A stretch of 64,000 nt of DNA from Nostoc sp. UHCC 0870 (GCF_022063185.1 NZ_CP091913.1:2233501-2297500), one strand, 5' to 3'; shown: positions 1 to 12,316, numbered from the stretch's first letter. Notes: generated by a model not told the origin, from the sequence alone. A program made the numbers and translations.

Positions 1-111
1 GCAGCAGCGCTTCGCTATCGCACTGAACAATTGAGCGATCGCACTCAAATATGTTTAACGGCAAATCTAACACCTCTAGACTGCGATCGCTTGCTTATAG
101 TCCACAATCCT

Positions 112-169
112 GGTGCGTTCCCAGGAATTTATCGGCGGAGTAATTAGGATTTGTCGTGGGGAACGCACC
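112..169. repeat. Inverted repeat inside the hupL element
   Basis: Two perfect 11-bp arms (GGTGCGTTCCC at 112-122 and its complement at 159-169) enclose a 36-base loop. The surrounding 240 bases have no gene and carry several HIP1-type octamers. The arms resemble dispersed intergenic hairpins common in Nostoc genomes. It lies downstream of the minus-strand gene that ends at 245, so it could also act as a terminator. Confidence 0.5.
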
Positions 170-244
170 CTACAAGATCGGCGATCGCACTATTGTCTTA
201 AGTTTGATTTAGACTGCGCCTGCGGGCAAAAAAGGGCGTGAAGC

Positions 245-760
245 TCACTTAGCGGTTGAGACTTTTAGGTTGTTCAACTTAAGCGGTTTCGCAAGGAGAG
301 CGGGATCCTTTCCATCCAAGCACTTCACTGTGTCGATCGGGACTGCATAGTGCTCCCCGGATCTTTGGGTACAGACTTTGGTCTTATACTCGGTAAGCCC
401 AATAGAGCGAGCAGCCGCTATCTCCTTTACGACCTCTTGATCAATAAACTGAGAACCTGATGATTTTAGCCCACGTTCAATGAGCAAGCCACCAACTGCG
501 GCAACGGAGATAACCTTGCCCTTGCCGCTAAATATGACGGACTTCCCAGATAGCAAGCCCAGCTTGGCTGTTGAGCCAATTGCGGCCCTTTGCTTTGCAA
601 TCAAGACTGTAGAACCCTTGTTGATAACCACAGTCTTGACGGCGATCACCTTGCCAGTACCAAAAATGATCCATGGGAGGAACCAAAAAGCGGCATTCGC
701 CGGACTAGGGCTTATAACAAGCGCCGCAGCCAAAGCAGTGATCACTACACATTTGCGCAT
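245..760 (-). CDS. Secreted hypothetical protein (171 aa)
   Basis: The product is not recognised. The N terminus is a clear Sec signal peptide: MRKC, then a hydrophobic run, ending at an alanine-rich site SPANAAF. The mature part is rich in Gly, Val, Ile and Lys and includes a second hydrophobic stretch just after the signal (FWFLPWIIFGTG), so it may be anchored in or exported across the inner membrane. Two cysteines near the C terminus (KVCTQ and VKCLD) could pair. I chose the ATG at 760 rather than one 33 bases upstream, because GGGAG lies just before it and the signal peptide then starts normally. It sits inside the hupL element and is probably cargo of that element. Confidence 0.6.
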   Translation of the reverse strand: MRKCVVITALAAALVISPSPANAAFWFLPWIIFGTGKVIAVKTVVINKGSTVLIAKQRAAIGSTAKLGLLSGKSVIFSGKGKVISVAAVGGLLIERGLKSSGSQFIDQEVVKEIAAARSIGLTEYKTKVCTQRSGEHYAVPIDTVKCLDGKDPALLAKPLKLNNLKVSTAK

Positions 761-830
761 AAAGACTCCCACTAGATTTTGTGAAGGACACAAAATATAT
801 TGTAGACGGATTAACCTGTCTATAGGCTGA

Positions 831-1109
831 CGTACGAGCAGTAGAGTCGGGCGGCTAATTAAATTACTTTACGGTACGGGCTTGCGATTAAATGAAGCTT
901 TAAAACAAGCAGTTCGAGCCGCAAAAATTCAAAAAAAGGTGGGTTGTCACACATTTCGCCACAGTTTCGCAACCCATCTGTTACAAAATGGTTACGACAT
1001 CCGCACCGTTCAGGAATTACTCGGACACAAGGATGTCAAAACCACCATGATTTATACCCACGTTCTTAACCGTGGAGGTAAAGGTGTTCGTAATCCTCTC
1101 GATTGTTAG
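831..1109 (+). pseudogene. Integron-type tyrosine recombinase, internally deleted remnant
   Basis: The C-terminal half matches the catalytic end of integron-type integrases: [11 protein letters not shown] carries the HxxR box, [13 protein letters not shown] carries the second His and the nucleophile Tyr, and the tail [12 protein letters not shown] is typical. Upstream, in the same frame, [13 protein letters not shown] corresponds to the first-Arg region, but it joins almost directly to the HxxR region, so the segment between the first Arg box and the C-terminal box is lost. There is no ATG start; a TTG at 882 is the only near candidate, and the open frame begins at 831 after a stop. The last four bases overlap the end of xisC. 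I read it as a decayed recombinase gene carried on the hupL element. Confidence 0.7.
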
Positions 1110-2566
1110 ACATTCTCTCTTGATTTCCACTTTTCAACCTCCAACTTTAACCTTTCATTCTCCATCCTGAGCGCCAAAATTTCATTTTTCTGCAACTCAA
1201 TTAACGACTTTTGACTAATTACCTCACCAAAGGCTTTTTTCCTATTTTCAATCCCAAACCATCTTTGATAGGTTTTTGTATGTTCATCAACAGTATGACC
1301 TAAATTATCTGCTGCGGCTTTAATAGGTATTCCCTGAAGATGCGCTCGAATTGCACAAGCATGACGTAAATCGTAGGGTTGAAACTCAATTCCCACTTTT
1401 CTAAACCATCTGGAGATATCTCTCCGCATCCAATTAATATTTTGTACAGATGCGATTTTGGTAACTTTTTTCTCTAAAATCTTTAATGGTTTGAGATTTT
1501 GTAAATCAAATAATTCTATCCATTCAGGTACAAAAGGAATAACTTCTCGATATCCAGTTTTTGTATTTTTATTCACTTTCCAAGTATGGTCTAGATTTTG
1601 GGGAGACATCCACCAATTAATATCCGGTTGTACAAATAGTTCCCTTGGTCTTAACCCAAATGTTGCCAACATTCCATATACCCAACGCCACATTTCCCAA
1701 GTGTCTATTTCATCACTAATATTTGTATTTTTGCGATTGAGGGCGAATTTTTCAAAGAAGTTAAAAGAATATATTATTTTGTCATCTTCAGGTATTTCTC
1801 GATGGGCCGGGGTGACATTATCACGTTTAACATCGAGTTGAAATCCTAAATTAAAGGTTTTAATCAAAACAGAAGTTACGGCTATTAGTTCATTTTTTTT
1901 ATTCCCCTGAACTGAATTAATAATTTCCTCAAAATTTTCTTTTGTGGCTAAATGGGTGAGAGGGAAGTTTCTTTTAATTACAGATATATAGTTAGGAAAA
2001 GTATTTTGACTGGTTATAGTTTTCTGACGGGTTTGATAATATTTTTCTTCAAATCTATCTAATAATTCCCCAATAGTTTTTATTTCTTGCTTCTCTCTAG
2101 ATTTAATTCCTAAATACTTTTCACTCCACTCGAAAGTATGACGAGCAATTAATTTACCCAATTCATAACTTTCTTCAATTGCAGTTTTCAGTCCTTCTAA
2201 ATTTGCTGGTATCCCTAGAGACAAGTCATACTGCTTTTTTTGCTTACCTGAACTACCATCCCCTGGTTTTAAGGGTAGGGTAGCTCGTAATTGGAGAGAA
2301 TTGCCAGTTTGTTTAATGCTAACTCTTATTCTCTCCCTTTTTAAATTAGTATTAGCTTCGACTAACTTCTGTTCAAAAACTGCTTGATACTGTAATTCCG
2401 TTGCTTTTATTTTCGCCATTGTTCCCCTATAGCTACCGTCTGTGGTGTTCTGCGGCTCAAAATCTGCAAACATATCTGCGAACCAGTCGGTTGAGTCTGC
2501 ATTTGCATATTCATGTGTAGATGTGGAATATGTCTCCTCGCAATTACCCTGATTTTGTCCGCTCAT
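1106..2566 (-). CDS. xisC: XisC, hupL-element excision recombinase
   Basis: This is a tyrosine-family site-specific recombinase of 486 aa that excises the hupL element during heterocyst differentiation, restoring an intact uptake hydrogenase gene. The catalytic features are visible: first Arg in [22 protein letters not shown] with the RHxxxxR-like box, LGHTVDEH, and the nucleophile Tyr in TKTYQRW. The C terminus (about residues 455-486) is Lys/Glu/Leu rich and probably forms a coiled coil. The N-terminal 50 residues are acidic and low in complexity. The gene starts about 117 bp inside the recombination site at 2683, on the opposite strand to hupL, which is the arrangement known for xisC in Anabaena sp. 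PCC 7120. Related enzymes are XisA (nifD element) and XisF (fdxN element), but XisF is of the serine family. The position next to hupL makes XisC by far the best name. Confidence 0.93.
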   Translation of the reverse strand: MSGQNQGNCEETYSTSTHEYANADSTDWFADMFADFEPQNTTDGSYRGTMAKIKATELQYQAVFEQKLVEANTNLKRERIRVSIKQTGNSLQLRATLPLKPGDGSSGKQKKQYDLSLGIPANLEGLKTAIEESYELGKLIARHTFEWSEKYLGIKSREKQEIKTIGELLDRFEEKYYQTRQKTITSQNTFPNYISVIKRNFPLTHLATKENFEEIINSVQGNKKNELIAVTSVLIKTFNLGFQLDVKRDNVTPAHREIPEDDKIIYSFNFFEKFALNRKNTNISDEIDTWEMWRWVYGMLATFGLRPRELFVQPDINWWMSPQNLDHTWKVNKNTKTGYREVIPFVPEWIELFDLQNLKPLKILEKKVTKIASVQNINWMRRDISRWFRKVGIEFQPYDLRHACAIRAHLQGIPIKAAADNLGHTVDEHTKTYQRWFGIENRKKAFGEVISQKSLIELQKNEILALRMENERLKLEVEKWKSRENV

Positions 2567-2682
2567 TCCCTAAATATTCCCTTATTTATAAACTGAAATG
2601 GTGAAAATAAAATGTTCTTGCCGAGCAAAATTACCTTATCAAATAAGTTACTCAGGAACATTTTTAATATATCACCAGTTGT

Positions 2683-3783
<1,101 letters not shown>

Positions 3784-3968
3784 TTAGTTTCGGGTGCGTT
3801 ATTTATAGGATAACGCCCCAAAATTTATTTGTGTCTTAATGTTTTAATAATATCTTTTTAAATGGTATCTCAAAATATTAGGATGATATTTGTACTTGAA
3901 AAGTAGATTTTAATACTAGCAAATACATTGTAGTTGAATGCAGGATTAGCCTATATTAGCTGTTTTCA

Positions 3969-4883
3969 TTACTTTAACATCTGTAATATTGTAGGCATTG
4001 CAATTCTAATAATTTCAATTAATCCAGTATGGATATGGTGATTACATAAGTTTTCCAATAATAAAATCTGCTGTTGAGTATATGGAGACTCTTTATCGTA
4101 TCCCTTTAACAATCTTGTATGAAGGTCAACAGCAACCTTGATATGCTCTAACGCCCAAAATTCTTCTGGGAAATACTCAACCCAGTCAATTTCCCTATTC
4201 CACAGGCTAATTAATATATCGTTAGAGGGAGAAGATTGCATTTTGGGAACTTCGTACAGTTCTTCCGCTATATCACTTAAAGAATATGTATAGAAGTTGC
4301 GAGAATCAGAATGGAAATCTCTACTAGCAATAAAGGATAAAACTTGTGGATGGTCGTCTTTAAAATCCCAATTTTTGAAAACCTCATAAAACCACTTAGC
4401 TCTAATCTCGTGTTCTCCGCCACTACCTTGATCTTTTATCATAATTTGGCTTTTATTATTAGTTTCTTGACTTAGCCATACTTCTTTGCGGTTCTTTGTC
4501 TTAACTTTTCTGTCTTGTCCGATTTCTACCTTTAATGAGTAATTTCCTTTAAAATTAGCTGACAGAAAAGCTCCATAGGAAAAGAAGATAGAGTAATAAT
4601 ACATTTGCAATATCTGAGCAGGCAAGTAAGCCTGTCTTCCAAGCAAGATACCGGAGAAAAACCACTGCCAAGCATTAAGCATTTGTAAAAAGCTAGCTGT
4701 AAAAGACCATTTTTGATAATTTGCAATTATATTAATATCTTCTCTATTTGTTTCTTCCAAAAGATTCCAGGTTTCAAGCGCGTTGCCTAAGTTTAAATTA
4801 TCGAGATTGTAATAACCTTTATACTTATTAAAACTCGCCGACAATGTTTTAAAATTAAAGGTTGTACTACGATGTTCGTACAT
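3969..4883 (-). CDS. Hypothetical protein (304 aa)
   Basis: The family is not recognised. The protein is soluble-looking and rich in aromatic residues, with an uninterrupted Trp/Tyr/Phe-rich stretch at about residues 55-110 (AWQWFFSGILLGRQAYLPAQ). It looks helical throughout and has no signal peptide. It is transcribed away from the next gene and convergent with hupL, separated from it by 185 AT-rich bases in which I see nothing definite. Base composition is AT-richer than hupL, which suggests an accessory gene. Confidence 0.6.
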   Translation of the reverse strand: MYEHRSTTFNFKTLSASFNKYKGYYNLDNLNLGNALETWNLLEETNREDINIIANYQKWSFTASFLQMLNAWQWFFSGILLGRQAYLPAQILQMYYYSIFFSYGAFLSANFKGNYSLKVEIGQDRKVKTKNRKEVWLSQETNNKSQIMIKDQGSGGEHEIRAKWFYEVFKNWDFKDDHPQVLSFIASRDFHSDSRNFYTYSLSDIAEELYEVPKMQSSPSNDILISLWNREIDWVEYFPEEFWALEHIKVAVDLHTRLLKGYDKESPYTQQQILLLENLCNHHIHTGLIEIIRIAMPTILQMLK

Positions 4884-5015
4884 ATTATGCTTCCTTATTT
4901 TTTAACATTTGCTATGACTCCATCAATATTAATAGCCTGCTTCAATGAACAATTCATGTAGAAATTTATCATCTTTCGTGATGTTGTCTCTACATGAATG
5001 ATGAATGACGGCAGG

Positions 5016-5309
5016 TTAAGCTTGACGAACACGATTAGGGTGTCCAGAAGAACCTTTGTTTTTGTGACGAGCCGAATTAATGGCTTCTTGTAGTCCTTGC
5101 AGAACAGTCTCAGCTTCTTCTGGATTGAAAAACACCCCATAAACATTTTGAGCAGAGGGATTCTTAACTTGGTTTTCTGGGCAAACCGTGATCAAAACTC
5201 CACCATCTCTTTCACCTATTTCAAGCAAATAGCCAGGATGATTTCCGGTGATGTTATCTAAGTCACAAGTATCAGGTGCAACACTGCTATATTTAAAGCT
5301 GGTAGACAT
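5016..5309 (-). CDS. Small hypothetical protein (97 aa)
   Basis: Not recognised. It begins MSTSFKYSSVAPDTCDLDN, has a central beta-like region (GVLITVCPENQ) and a final predicted helix (PEEAETVLQGLQEAINSARH), then a basic tail (HKNKGSSGHPNRVRQA). No membrane segment is present. It stands alone between divergent or same-strand neighbours at distances above 130 bases. A second open frame of 83 codons overlapping its 3' end on the same strand (4895-5146) has unlikely composition and was not called. Confidence 0.55.
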   Translation of the reverse strand: MSTSFKYSSVAPDTCDLDNITGNHPGYLLEIGERDGGVLITVCPENQVKNPSAQNVYGVFFNPEEAETVLQGLQEAINSARHKNKGSSGHPNRVRQA

Positions 5310-5534
5310 ATTCTATTTGACCTCTTTTTTCATTCTTTCAAAACTGATGTACATTGTATGCTCTCCCTACACAGTTAAGTTTCCTTTTTTATCTATACTA
5401 GCGACAGAGTTATCGCTTTCCCAATTCCATCCAATCAGCTATTAATAATTCGACAGTATTGACTAAAAGCGATCGCCTGAAAAATACCAACAAGTGCGAT
5501 CGCATAATCAACTAAACTTGAGTCTGTCAACTTG

Positions 5535-5831
5535 CTAGTTTCGCGTTTGCCAGATTTTAGGATCTCTGCGCCCGTGAAAAATTGCTATGATAATAATCCG
5601 ACTCGATACAATTCGATAGTAAACACCATAAGGGAAGCGTTGTACAATAGCCCGGTGAACATCGTTATATACAACAGCATAAGATTCTGGCATTTGGCAA
5701 ATTCTATTGAGAATCTCGTCCACGCAGTCTAAAAATTCGTCGCCAAGCCCTGCTTGCTGATTTTCGTACCAACTATACGCCTCATCGAGTTCTTCACGAA
5801 CTTCTGGACGAAACACCAACACATAATTCAT
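5535..5831 (-). CDS. RelE/ParE-family toxin
   Basis: This 98-aa protein has the ParE/RelE fold signature: an N-terminal strand VLVFRPEVREELDEAYSWYE leading into two helices, a middle section that ends in PESYAVVYNDVHRAIVQRFP, and a C-terminal strand pair YGVYYRIVSSRIIIIAIFH followed by GRRDP. The R...F.Y.V.Y and HGRRDP pieces are standard for the ParE branch, which usually poisons gyrase; which target applies here cannot be told. Its start codon overlaps the last base of the upstream antitoxin gene (shared ATG/TAA at 5831), so the two form an operon with translational coupling. Confidence 0.88.
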   Translation of the reverse strand: MNYVLVFRPEVREELDEAYSWYENQQAGLGDEFLDCVDEILNRICQMPESYAVVYNDVHRAIVQRFPYGVYYRIVSSRIIIIAIFHGRRDPKIWQTRN

Positions 5832-6052
5832 TATTGTTTTTTTATCGCAGCTTTAATTTCTTCCCATGTCATCACGTTGTCTGGATTAGCTTCGTAATCA
5901 TTAATCCGACGATCAAGTTCTTGTTTTTGCGCTGCTGTGAGATCCGGGTAAGTCTGTTCTGCGGCGATACTGTCCCAAATAGCTTGTACAAAGCGAATCC
6001 GTTCTTCAATGCTTAGAGATTTAATCTCATTGAGAGTGGCTGTAAAATCCAT
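5831..6052 (-). CDS. Antitoxin, addiction-module family
   Basis: This 73-aa acidic protein has the pattern of the putative addiction module component family (TIGR02574/PF09720). There is an N-terminal helix LNEIKSLSIEERIRFVQAIWDSI, then LTAAQKQELDRRINDYEANPD and the conserved end MTWEEIKAAIKK. That end segment would wrap the toxin. I chose the ATG at 6052; the open frame runs three codons further to a TTG at 6061. The pair probably represses its own promoter in the 165 bases upstream. Confidence 0.85.
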   Translation of the reverse strand: MDFTATLNEIKSLSIEERIRFVQAIWDSIAAEQTYPDLTAAQKQELDRRINDYEANPDNVMTWEEIKAAIKKQ

Positions 6053-6226
6053 GTTCACCAAACCAAAGGGAAAAATGGTGTATTAATCTACCTTAAATAT
6101 AGCGTTATTAATTTTCAAGAAAAACAATTAATGTGCCAATGTCAGTAATAGTTTGCATACAATAAATTTATCAGTCTTGCCCTTAATCATAACTTAGAGA
6201 AGGTTCTGCCATAGGCGATGGATCGG

Positions 6227-6460
6227 TCATCGCCTCACTTGAGCTAAAGCTTCATCTCCTGGTATGGGTTGGACAGAACCACTTCTAATTTCATCTCGCC
6301 GCCTTTTTGCTTCAGTAGTCCAAGCAGCTTGAATGGCGGTATCTGTATCGAATTCTACAAACCAGAGACGAAAAGCAGACAGTTCCTCTGGTGAAAGTTG
6401 ACTGACAGCGCGTTCAATTTCTTCTAATGTATTGATATTCATAGACTCCAATTCAGCCAT
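6227..6460 (-). CDS. Orphan antitoxin-like protein (77 aa)
   Basis: The protein resembles the antitoxin at 5831 in its layout: an N-terminal helix NINTLEEIERAVSQLSPEELSAF, then WTTEAKRRRDEIRSGSVQP and IPGDEALAQVRR, which match the second half of many addiction-module antitoxins. No toxin gene follows; its stop codon is 174 bases upstream of the ParE antitoxin region with no open frame between. It may be a solitary immunity protein left after toxin loss or one acting in trans. Confidence 0.65.
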   Translation of the reverse strand: MAELESMNINTLEEIERAVSQLSPEELSAFRLWFVEFDTDTAIQAAWTTEAKRRRDEIRSGSVQPIPGDEALAQVRR

Positions 6461-6599
6461 TGTTATTTATTTTAAAGAAAAATATTGAATTCTTCTAGAT
6501 TCCCATAGCGATCGCACTCCCCAGCGCAACCAAGTAATTTGATAGTGTTGACTAGGTGCGAGGACTGACGGTCGGTCGGAGACCATCGCTTGTTCTACT

Positions 6600-7178
6600 T
6601 CAGTCTGGAAAAGCTGTACCAGTGGTAGGGTCACTGATATACAGTCCTAATGTCAGACTACGCATCACTTCATCCCAAATGGGTGTGAGTTGTTCAGCTT
6701 GATCTGCCCAATAATCGAATGTAATCAAGCACTGTACATTTGATCCCAAACCAATGCAAGTCCGTGAAAAAGCTTCTCGTGGTTCTTCCTGAGTATCTAT
6801 AAACTTAATCTCTGTCCACACAATTTTGGCTGTTTGGCGTTTAACGGTGAAGATTTCTCCCCTCTCAATGACGTTGCGACTGTCATCGTCCATAATTTTC
6901 TTCAAGGTAGATTTGAGGGGAAACAAACTCCAGTCACGGGGAGGTAGTGGATTAAATGATACTTCCAGACAGCAATCATCTTTGGGTGGTTTTTTATCCA
7001 TAAACTTGAAGGATTTTTCTTGTGGCTCTAAAACCCAATCCTGCGGGACATTTAACCGAACAGCACCCCGATTACCGACAAAAATTTTGTATCCTGATGG
7101 CGATTCCCAGTGATGGTCAGGCTTGAGGTCAAGGGTTTCTTTAATCCACTGGAGATTGCTTTTTTTCCGTTTTGCCAT
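6600..7178 (-). CDS. Conserved hypothetical protein (192 aa)
   Basis: Not recognised by name. It begins MAKRKKSNLQWIKETLDL, then a beta-rich body with many Trp and Pro (YKIFVGNRGAVRLNVPQDW, FNPLPPRDWSLFPLK) and ends in a helix (WADQAEQLTPIWDEVMRSL). It looks like a soluble globular protein of the type annotated as conserved in cyanobacteria. I start it at 7178 instead of seven codons further upstream because MAKRKK is a more typical start. The next gene upstream on this strand is the carbonic anhydrase, about 90 bases away. Confidence 0.6.
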   Translation of the reverse strand: MAKRKKSNLQWIKETLDLKPDHHWESPSGYKIFVGNRGAVRLNVPQDWVLEPQEKSFKFMDKKPPKDDCCLEVSFNPLPPRDWSLFPLKSTLKKIMDDDSRNVIERGEIFTVKRQTAKIVWTEIKFIDTQEEPREAFSRTCIGLGSNVQCLITFDYWADQAEQLTPIWDEVMRSLTLGLYISDPTTGTAFPD

Positions 7179-7268
7179 AGTGTTTTTGCAAATCTGCAAC
7201 TTTTGCGATCGCTCACTTGGTTAATACTATCAAATTTTTGATCAGTAGGATGAGATGCTGACAAAGTG

Positions 7269-8060
7269 CTATTTGCTATGCAATTCAATTACTCTGCCAT
7301 TTACGGGTTGAATGGGACGGGCATTCACTTGATATAGTTTTTGAAAGGTACTAATTTCTTCTTTGGAGACGGTAATAGGTTCTACTAAAACATTCCATCT
7401 CACTCCTTCGCTACAGGGTGGTGTTGTAAGTGAGCCAGGGTAGCTGAAGTATGCTTTTGTCTTAGGTAAGAAAGCAGTCGCGTTAATAGTGCGGCTCACA
7501 GTTTTTGTTTCCCCAGCCGCAGGAATGTACTTCCAAATCTCATTAATTAGACGATTTGCTGTCCCTTCTTTCATTATGATACCCACAACTGATATTTGAC
7601 CTGCATCGTTGCGGTGTACTAGGTGCAGTTCCATTGCGGAAGCTTTTCCCCCAATGGTATGTTCACTGGGAGTATGGAAATGAAACTGGAGAAGTGTATA
7701 TTTTTCTCCATTAATGGTGATGGTGCTTCCTGGTGCGTAATTTACTTGGAGGGTGTGACCATTGTTAACTATGACTAAGGGTGTAGGCTTGTAGTTAAAG
7801 AATATCGGTGTAGGTTTTTCTTTGACAGCATTAACAATATTAATGGGAGACTGATCTCTACCTAATTCACACAGTGCAAAATCATGACTGAGTTCACTCC
7901 AGTGAGTGGGATTTGCTGCGCCACCATAGCCCCAGTGTGGTGTTCCTTCTCCCGCAAAGGTCTGTACAGATGGTATAGTTATCAACCCTATTAAAAATGT
8001 TACAAATACTAATATATTTTTACACCATTTTTTGTTGATTAGATTCATGATCGTATTCAT
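7269..8060 (-). CDS. ecaA: Periplasmic alpha-carbonic anhydrase
   Basis: It interconverts CO2 and bicarbonate outside the cytoplasmic membrane. A signal peptide covers about residues 1-36 (KNILVFVTFLIGLITIPSV...FAGEG). The alpha-CA fold follows: HWGYGG near the mature start, QSPINI, and the zinc site FHFHTPSEHTIGG with two His plus the third in MELHLVH. LTTPPCSEGVRWNVL is the conserved C-terminal substrate loop, with its Cys able to pair with the one in FALCELGRDQSP. Length (263 aa) is normal for the family. This is the EcaA type of cyanobacterial external enzyme. A second ATG lies four codons downstream. Confidence 0.92.
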   Translation of the reverse strand: MNTIMNLINKKWCKNILVFVTFLIGLITIPSVQTFAGEGTPHWGYGGAANPTHWSELSHDFALCELGRDQSPINIVNAVKEKPTPIFFNYKPTPLVIVNNGHTLQVNYAPGSTITINGEKYTLLQFHFHTPSEHTIGGKASAMELHLVHRNDAGQISVVGIIMKEGTANRLINEIWKYIPAAGETKTVSRTINATAFLPKTKAYFSYPGSLTTPPCSEGVRWNVLVEPITVSKEEISTFQKLYQVNARPIQPVNGRVIELHSK

Positions 8061-8411
8061 TTTTTTGAGTGAGATATCCCATCATCCAGCTTGGCGTAGC
8101 CTGCTGTAGGCAAGCAGCTTGGAGTAGTTGAAACCTTGACAAATACTATAATAAAAATTCTACTTTTATGCGAAATATTACATATAAAAATAATGGCGTT
8201 GGTTGAGATATGGTCTTAAATGGATACTATTTTAAATTTTGGAGTCACTGCTGTACTGATGTTGACTCTTTTTTGGTAAACTGTGGACTCTAAAAAATTA
8301 ATATCTGTTATCTTTCAACAGTCGTAGCGTAACACACTAAAACTTGTAGAAATAGTGAGTTAGGCTTGCCTTAATGTACTGCAACAAAACTCAAATTTAT
8401 AAGGTGAGCCT

Positions 8412-8834
8412 GTGTCTGATTTAGAACTACACAAATATTTCCCCAAACTTCCTGAAGAAGCCCTCAAAGAATTTGCAGAATGGTGTATTTTAGAGCAGGC
8501 AAAAGTAGTAGCAGGAGAATTTATACTTGATCCAACTAAGTTACAAAACCTCACACCAAATGAATATATTTGGCAACTTATTGATCAGTTTATGAAAGCC
8601 AGACCAGACCCCATTAAAGCTGGACTAGTATCAGCAATGGCTGGACAGGAGGCTGATAGTCATGGATTAGTTGGTTCGGCAATTATGGTAGATTTTGTCG
8701 CCCTTTATATCAAGTATTTAATCCCAGAAAATGGCAAGAGTCCAGAAGAAGCGAAAGCTTTAATTACTGAAGCCGCAATCCAACAGTATGAAAAGCTTTC
8801 TGAACTTGCTGACAAATATAATGTCAAGTTCTGA
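8412..8834 (+). CDS. Hypothetical helical protein (140 aa)
   Basis: Not recognised. Translation most likely starts at the GTG at 8412, preceded by AAGGTG at 8401-8406. The protein is acidic and helical: MSDLELHKYFPKLPEEALKEF at the start, a small-residue segment KAGLVSAMAGQEADSHGLVG in the middle, and a last helix EAAIQQYEKLSELADKYN. No signal peptide or membrane segment is evident. About 350 bases upstream separate it from ecaA; that gap contains short Nostoc-type repeats near 8085-8125 and no gene. Downstream, 8900-8955 holds a C-rich/G-rich hairpin-type repeat. Confidence 0.6.
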   Translation: MSDLELHKYFPKLPEEALKEFAEWCILEQAKVVAGEFILDPTKLQNLTPNEYIWQLIDQFMKARPDPIKAGLVSAMAGQEADSHGLVGSAIMVDFVALYIKYLIPENGKSPEEAKALITEAAIQQYEKLSELADKYNVKF

Positions 8835-8994
8835 TCCGGGAAACAAGGGAGATAAGAAAGTAAGATTTTTGGATATTTTTCTATCTCCCTATAGCGGTTC
8901 TCGATACAAGAACCCCACCCCCAACCCCCTCCCCGCACGCAAGGAGGGGGCTATGGTATACTTCATGTGAATAGGAAATGCTATATTTCTTTTG

Positions 8995-11043
<2,049 letters not shown>

Positions 11044-11241
11044 TTATAAAATATCTATTGGATAAAAGTTATAGCTTATAAAATCTACGGCTAAGAGGTT
11101 GTTGGTTGATTATCCTAGAATAATAGTCTGTAGACTCAGACTTTCAATACATTTATTTACGCCGTACTTTACTAGGTTGGGTTTCGCCTTGCTTAACCCA
11201 ATATAGGAATCCGATTTGATTTATGAAACAATCTCAGTAAA

Positions 11242-11332
11242 AGTAGGGTGTGTTAGGCGTAAGCCGTAACGCACCGAAGGCGTTGGGGAAGGTGCGTTAC
11301 GCTGTCGCTAACACACTCTACTCCTAATATCT
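11242..11332. repeat. Long imperfect hairpin, MITE-like
   Basis: Two arms of about 33 bases, beginning AGTAGGGTGTGTTAGGCG and ending in the complementary ACACACTCTACT, pair almost fully around a loop of about 15 bases. The 475-base gap from 11035 to 11509 holds this hairpin, a shorter GGTTGGGTTTCGCC...AACCCAA hairpin near 11174-11200, and no gene I can support. Such foldback sequences are dispersed in Nostoc genomes. There is no transposase inside, so it would be non-autonomous. Confidence 0.6.
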
Positions 11333-11509
11333 GGACTAATTATGTTGAACAAAGGTGATATGTCTAAAGTACGAGTTTACCCTGACATGATTCTCACTAA
11401 TGGGTAATGAATAAAAACAATTTGCTCAGTTACATTCAAAGCGTAGCCAGTAAAAATTTTCACTGGCTCAACAAGACAACAACTCCAAACATCTACAAGG
11501 AGTCTGATT

Positions 11510-11878
11510 ATGTCAGATACAAGCAAGCGCGGTTTTGCTTCGATGGATGAAGACAAACAGCGCGAAATTGCTAGCAAGGGTGGACACGCTGCTCACGAGA
11601 AGGGAACTGCTCACGAATTTACTCCTGAAGAAGCGCGTGAAGCCGGACGCAAAGGCGGCGAAACTGTTAGCCAAGACAGGGAACATATGGCCGAAATCGG
11701 TCGTGAGGGTGGTAAACATTCTCATGGCGGTGGACGCAAGAAAGAAGGTAGCGAAGAAACTGAAGAGACTGAAGAAATTCAGGATAGTGGTGAAGAGAAG
11801 AAAACTCGTGGTGGTACAAGCGAGCAACACGCTGAAGCCGGACGACAAAGCCACAAGAATAAAAACAAGAAACAATAG
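11510..11878 (+). CDS. KGG-motif stress protein
   Basis: The protein has 122 aa and consists of KGG (Con-10/GsiB-type) repeats: RGFASMDEDKQREIASKGG, then EEAREAGRKGGETV and HMAEIGREGGKHS, followed by a very acidic linker (SEETEETEEIQDSGEEKK) and a partial repeat at the end. It is highly hydrophilic and probably disordered. GsiB-like proteins in Bacillus respond to general stress, and cyanobacterial members are thought to respond to desiccation or osmotic stress; the latter is inference. The AAGGAG ribosome site sits eight bases before the ATG. Its repeats leave long shadow frames on both strands. Confidence 0.85.
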   Translation: MSDTSKRGFASMDEDKQREIASKGGHAAHEKGTAHEFTPEEAREAGRKGGETVSQDREHMAEIGREGGKHSHGGGRKKEGSEETEETEEIQDSGEEKKTRGGTSEQHAEAGRQSHKNKNKKQ

Positions 11879-11936
11879 TCCCTTGTTTAACAAGAAAAAA
11901 TAGATGTAATACGATTCGGTTAACAGTATGGATGTG

Positions 11937-11963
11937 TAAAGACGTTGCATTGCAACGTCTTTA
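11937..11963. terminator. Bidirectional terminator between convergent genes
   Basis: Perfect 13-bp arms TAAAGACGTTGCA / TGCAACGTCTTTA are separated by one T. It lies 60 bases after the KGG gene and eight bases before the end of the convergent minus-strand gene at 11972. The AGACGTTGCA hairpin is a common cyanobacterial intergenic form; related hairpins occur at 34793 and 51470. Confidence 0.65.
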
Positions 11964-11971
11964 CTATTTAG

Positions 11972-12316
11972 TTATTTGGCAATATCTTCAAAGTCTGTAA
12001 CTGCACAAGAAAACTCTCGAAACGCTGTTTTAATTATATCCTCTTTCATGTTTCTATCTAGGGCTGTGTCGCGAATCAGGTCTGCTAACTCTACAAATAA
12101 TAGCGAAATCATAAAACGATCTTGGCGATCAATTTGCTTCAAGCAAGACAAAATAAACTCATACAGCTCTGTTTTTCTAGGTTTGGTTTGTTCTTCCCAA
12201 ATTTGTAACCCAAGGCGGAAGGTTTTCAAACGTATTTCACTAGTATTGTAGGGCGTATCTTTATAGCGAACTGATACGCGTTGGGGCATTTCCATATATT
12301 GAGCATATAGATTCAC
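11972..12316 (-). CDS. Hypothetical protein (114 aa)
   Basis: Not recognised. It is a soluble, helical protein: YNTSEIRLKTFRLGLQIWEE, then TELYEFILSCLKQIDRQDRF and a last helix NMKEDIIKTAFREF. The start MNLYAQYMEMPQRVSVRY has two further Met within nine residues, so the real start could be a few codons later. It ends next to the shared terminator at 11937. Confidence 0.5.
   Translation of the reverse strand: MNLYAQYMEMPQRVSVRYKDTPYNTSEIRLKTFRLGLQIWEEQTKPRKTELYEFILSCLKQIDRQDRFMISLLFVELADLIRDTALDRNMKEDIIKTAFREFSCAVTDFEDIAK

Noticed and set aside
4895..5146. 83-codon frame overlapping the small protein at 5016
   Set aside because: Its sequence looks like an out-of-frame reading and the other frame has better coding features.
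5532..6016. Open frames opposite the toxin-antitoxin pair
   Set aside because: The minus-strand pair matches known families over its full length, so these are shadows.
11513..11950. Long open frames antisense to and overlapping the KGG gene
   Set aside because: They come from the repetitive GAA/GGT-rich codons of the KGG protein. They have no family likeness and no ribosome site.
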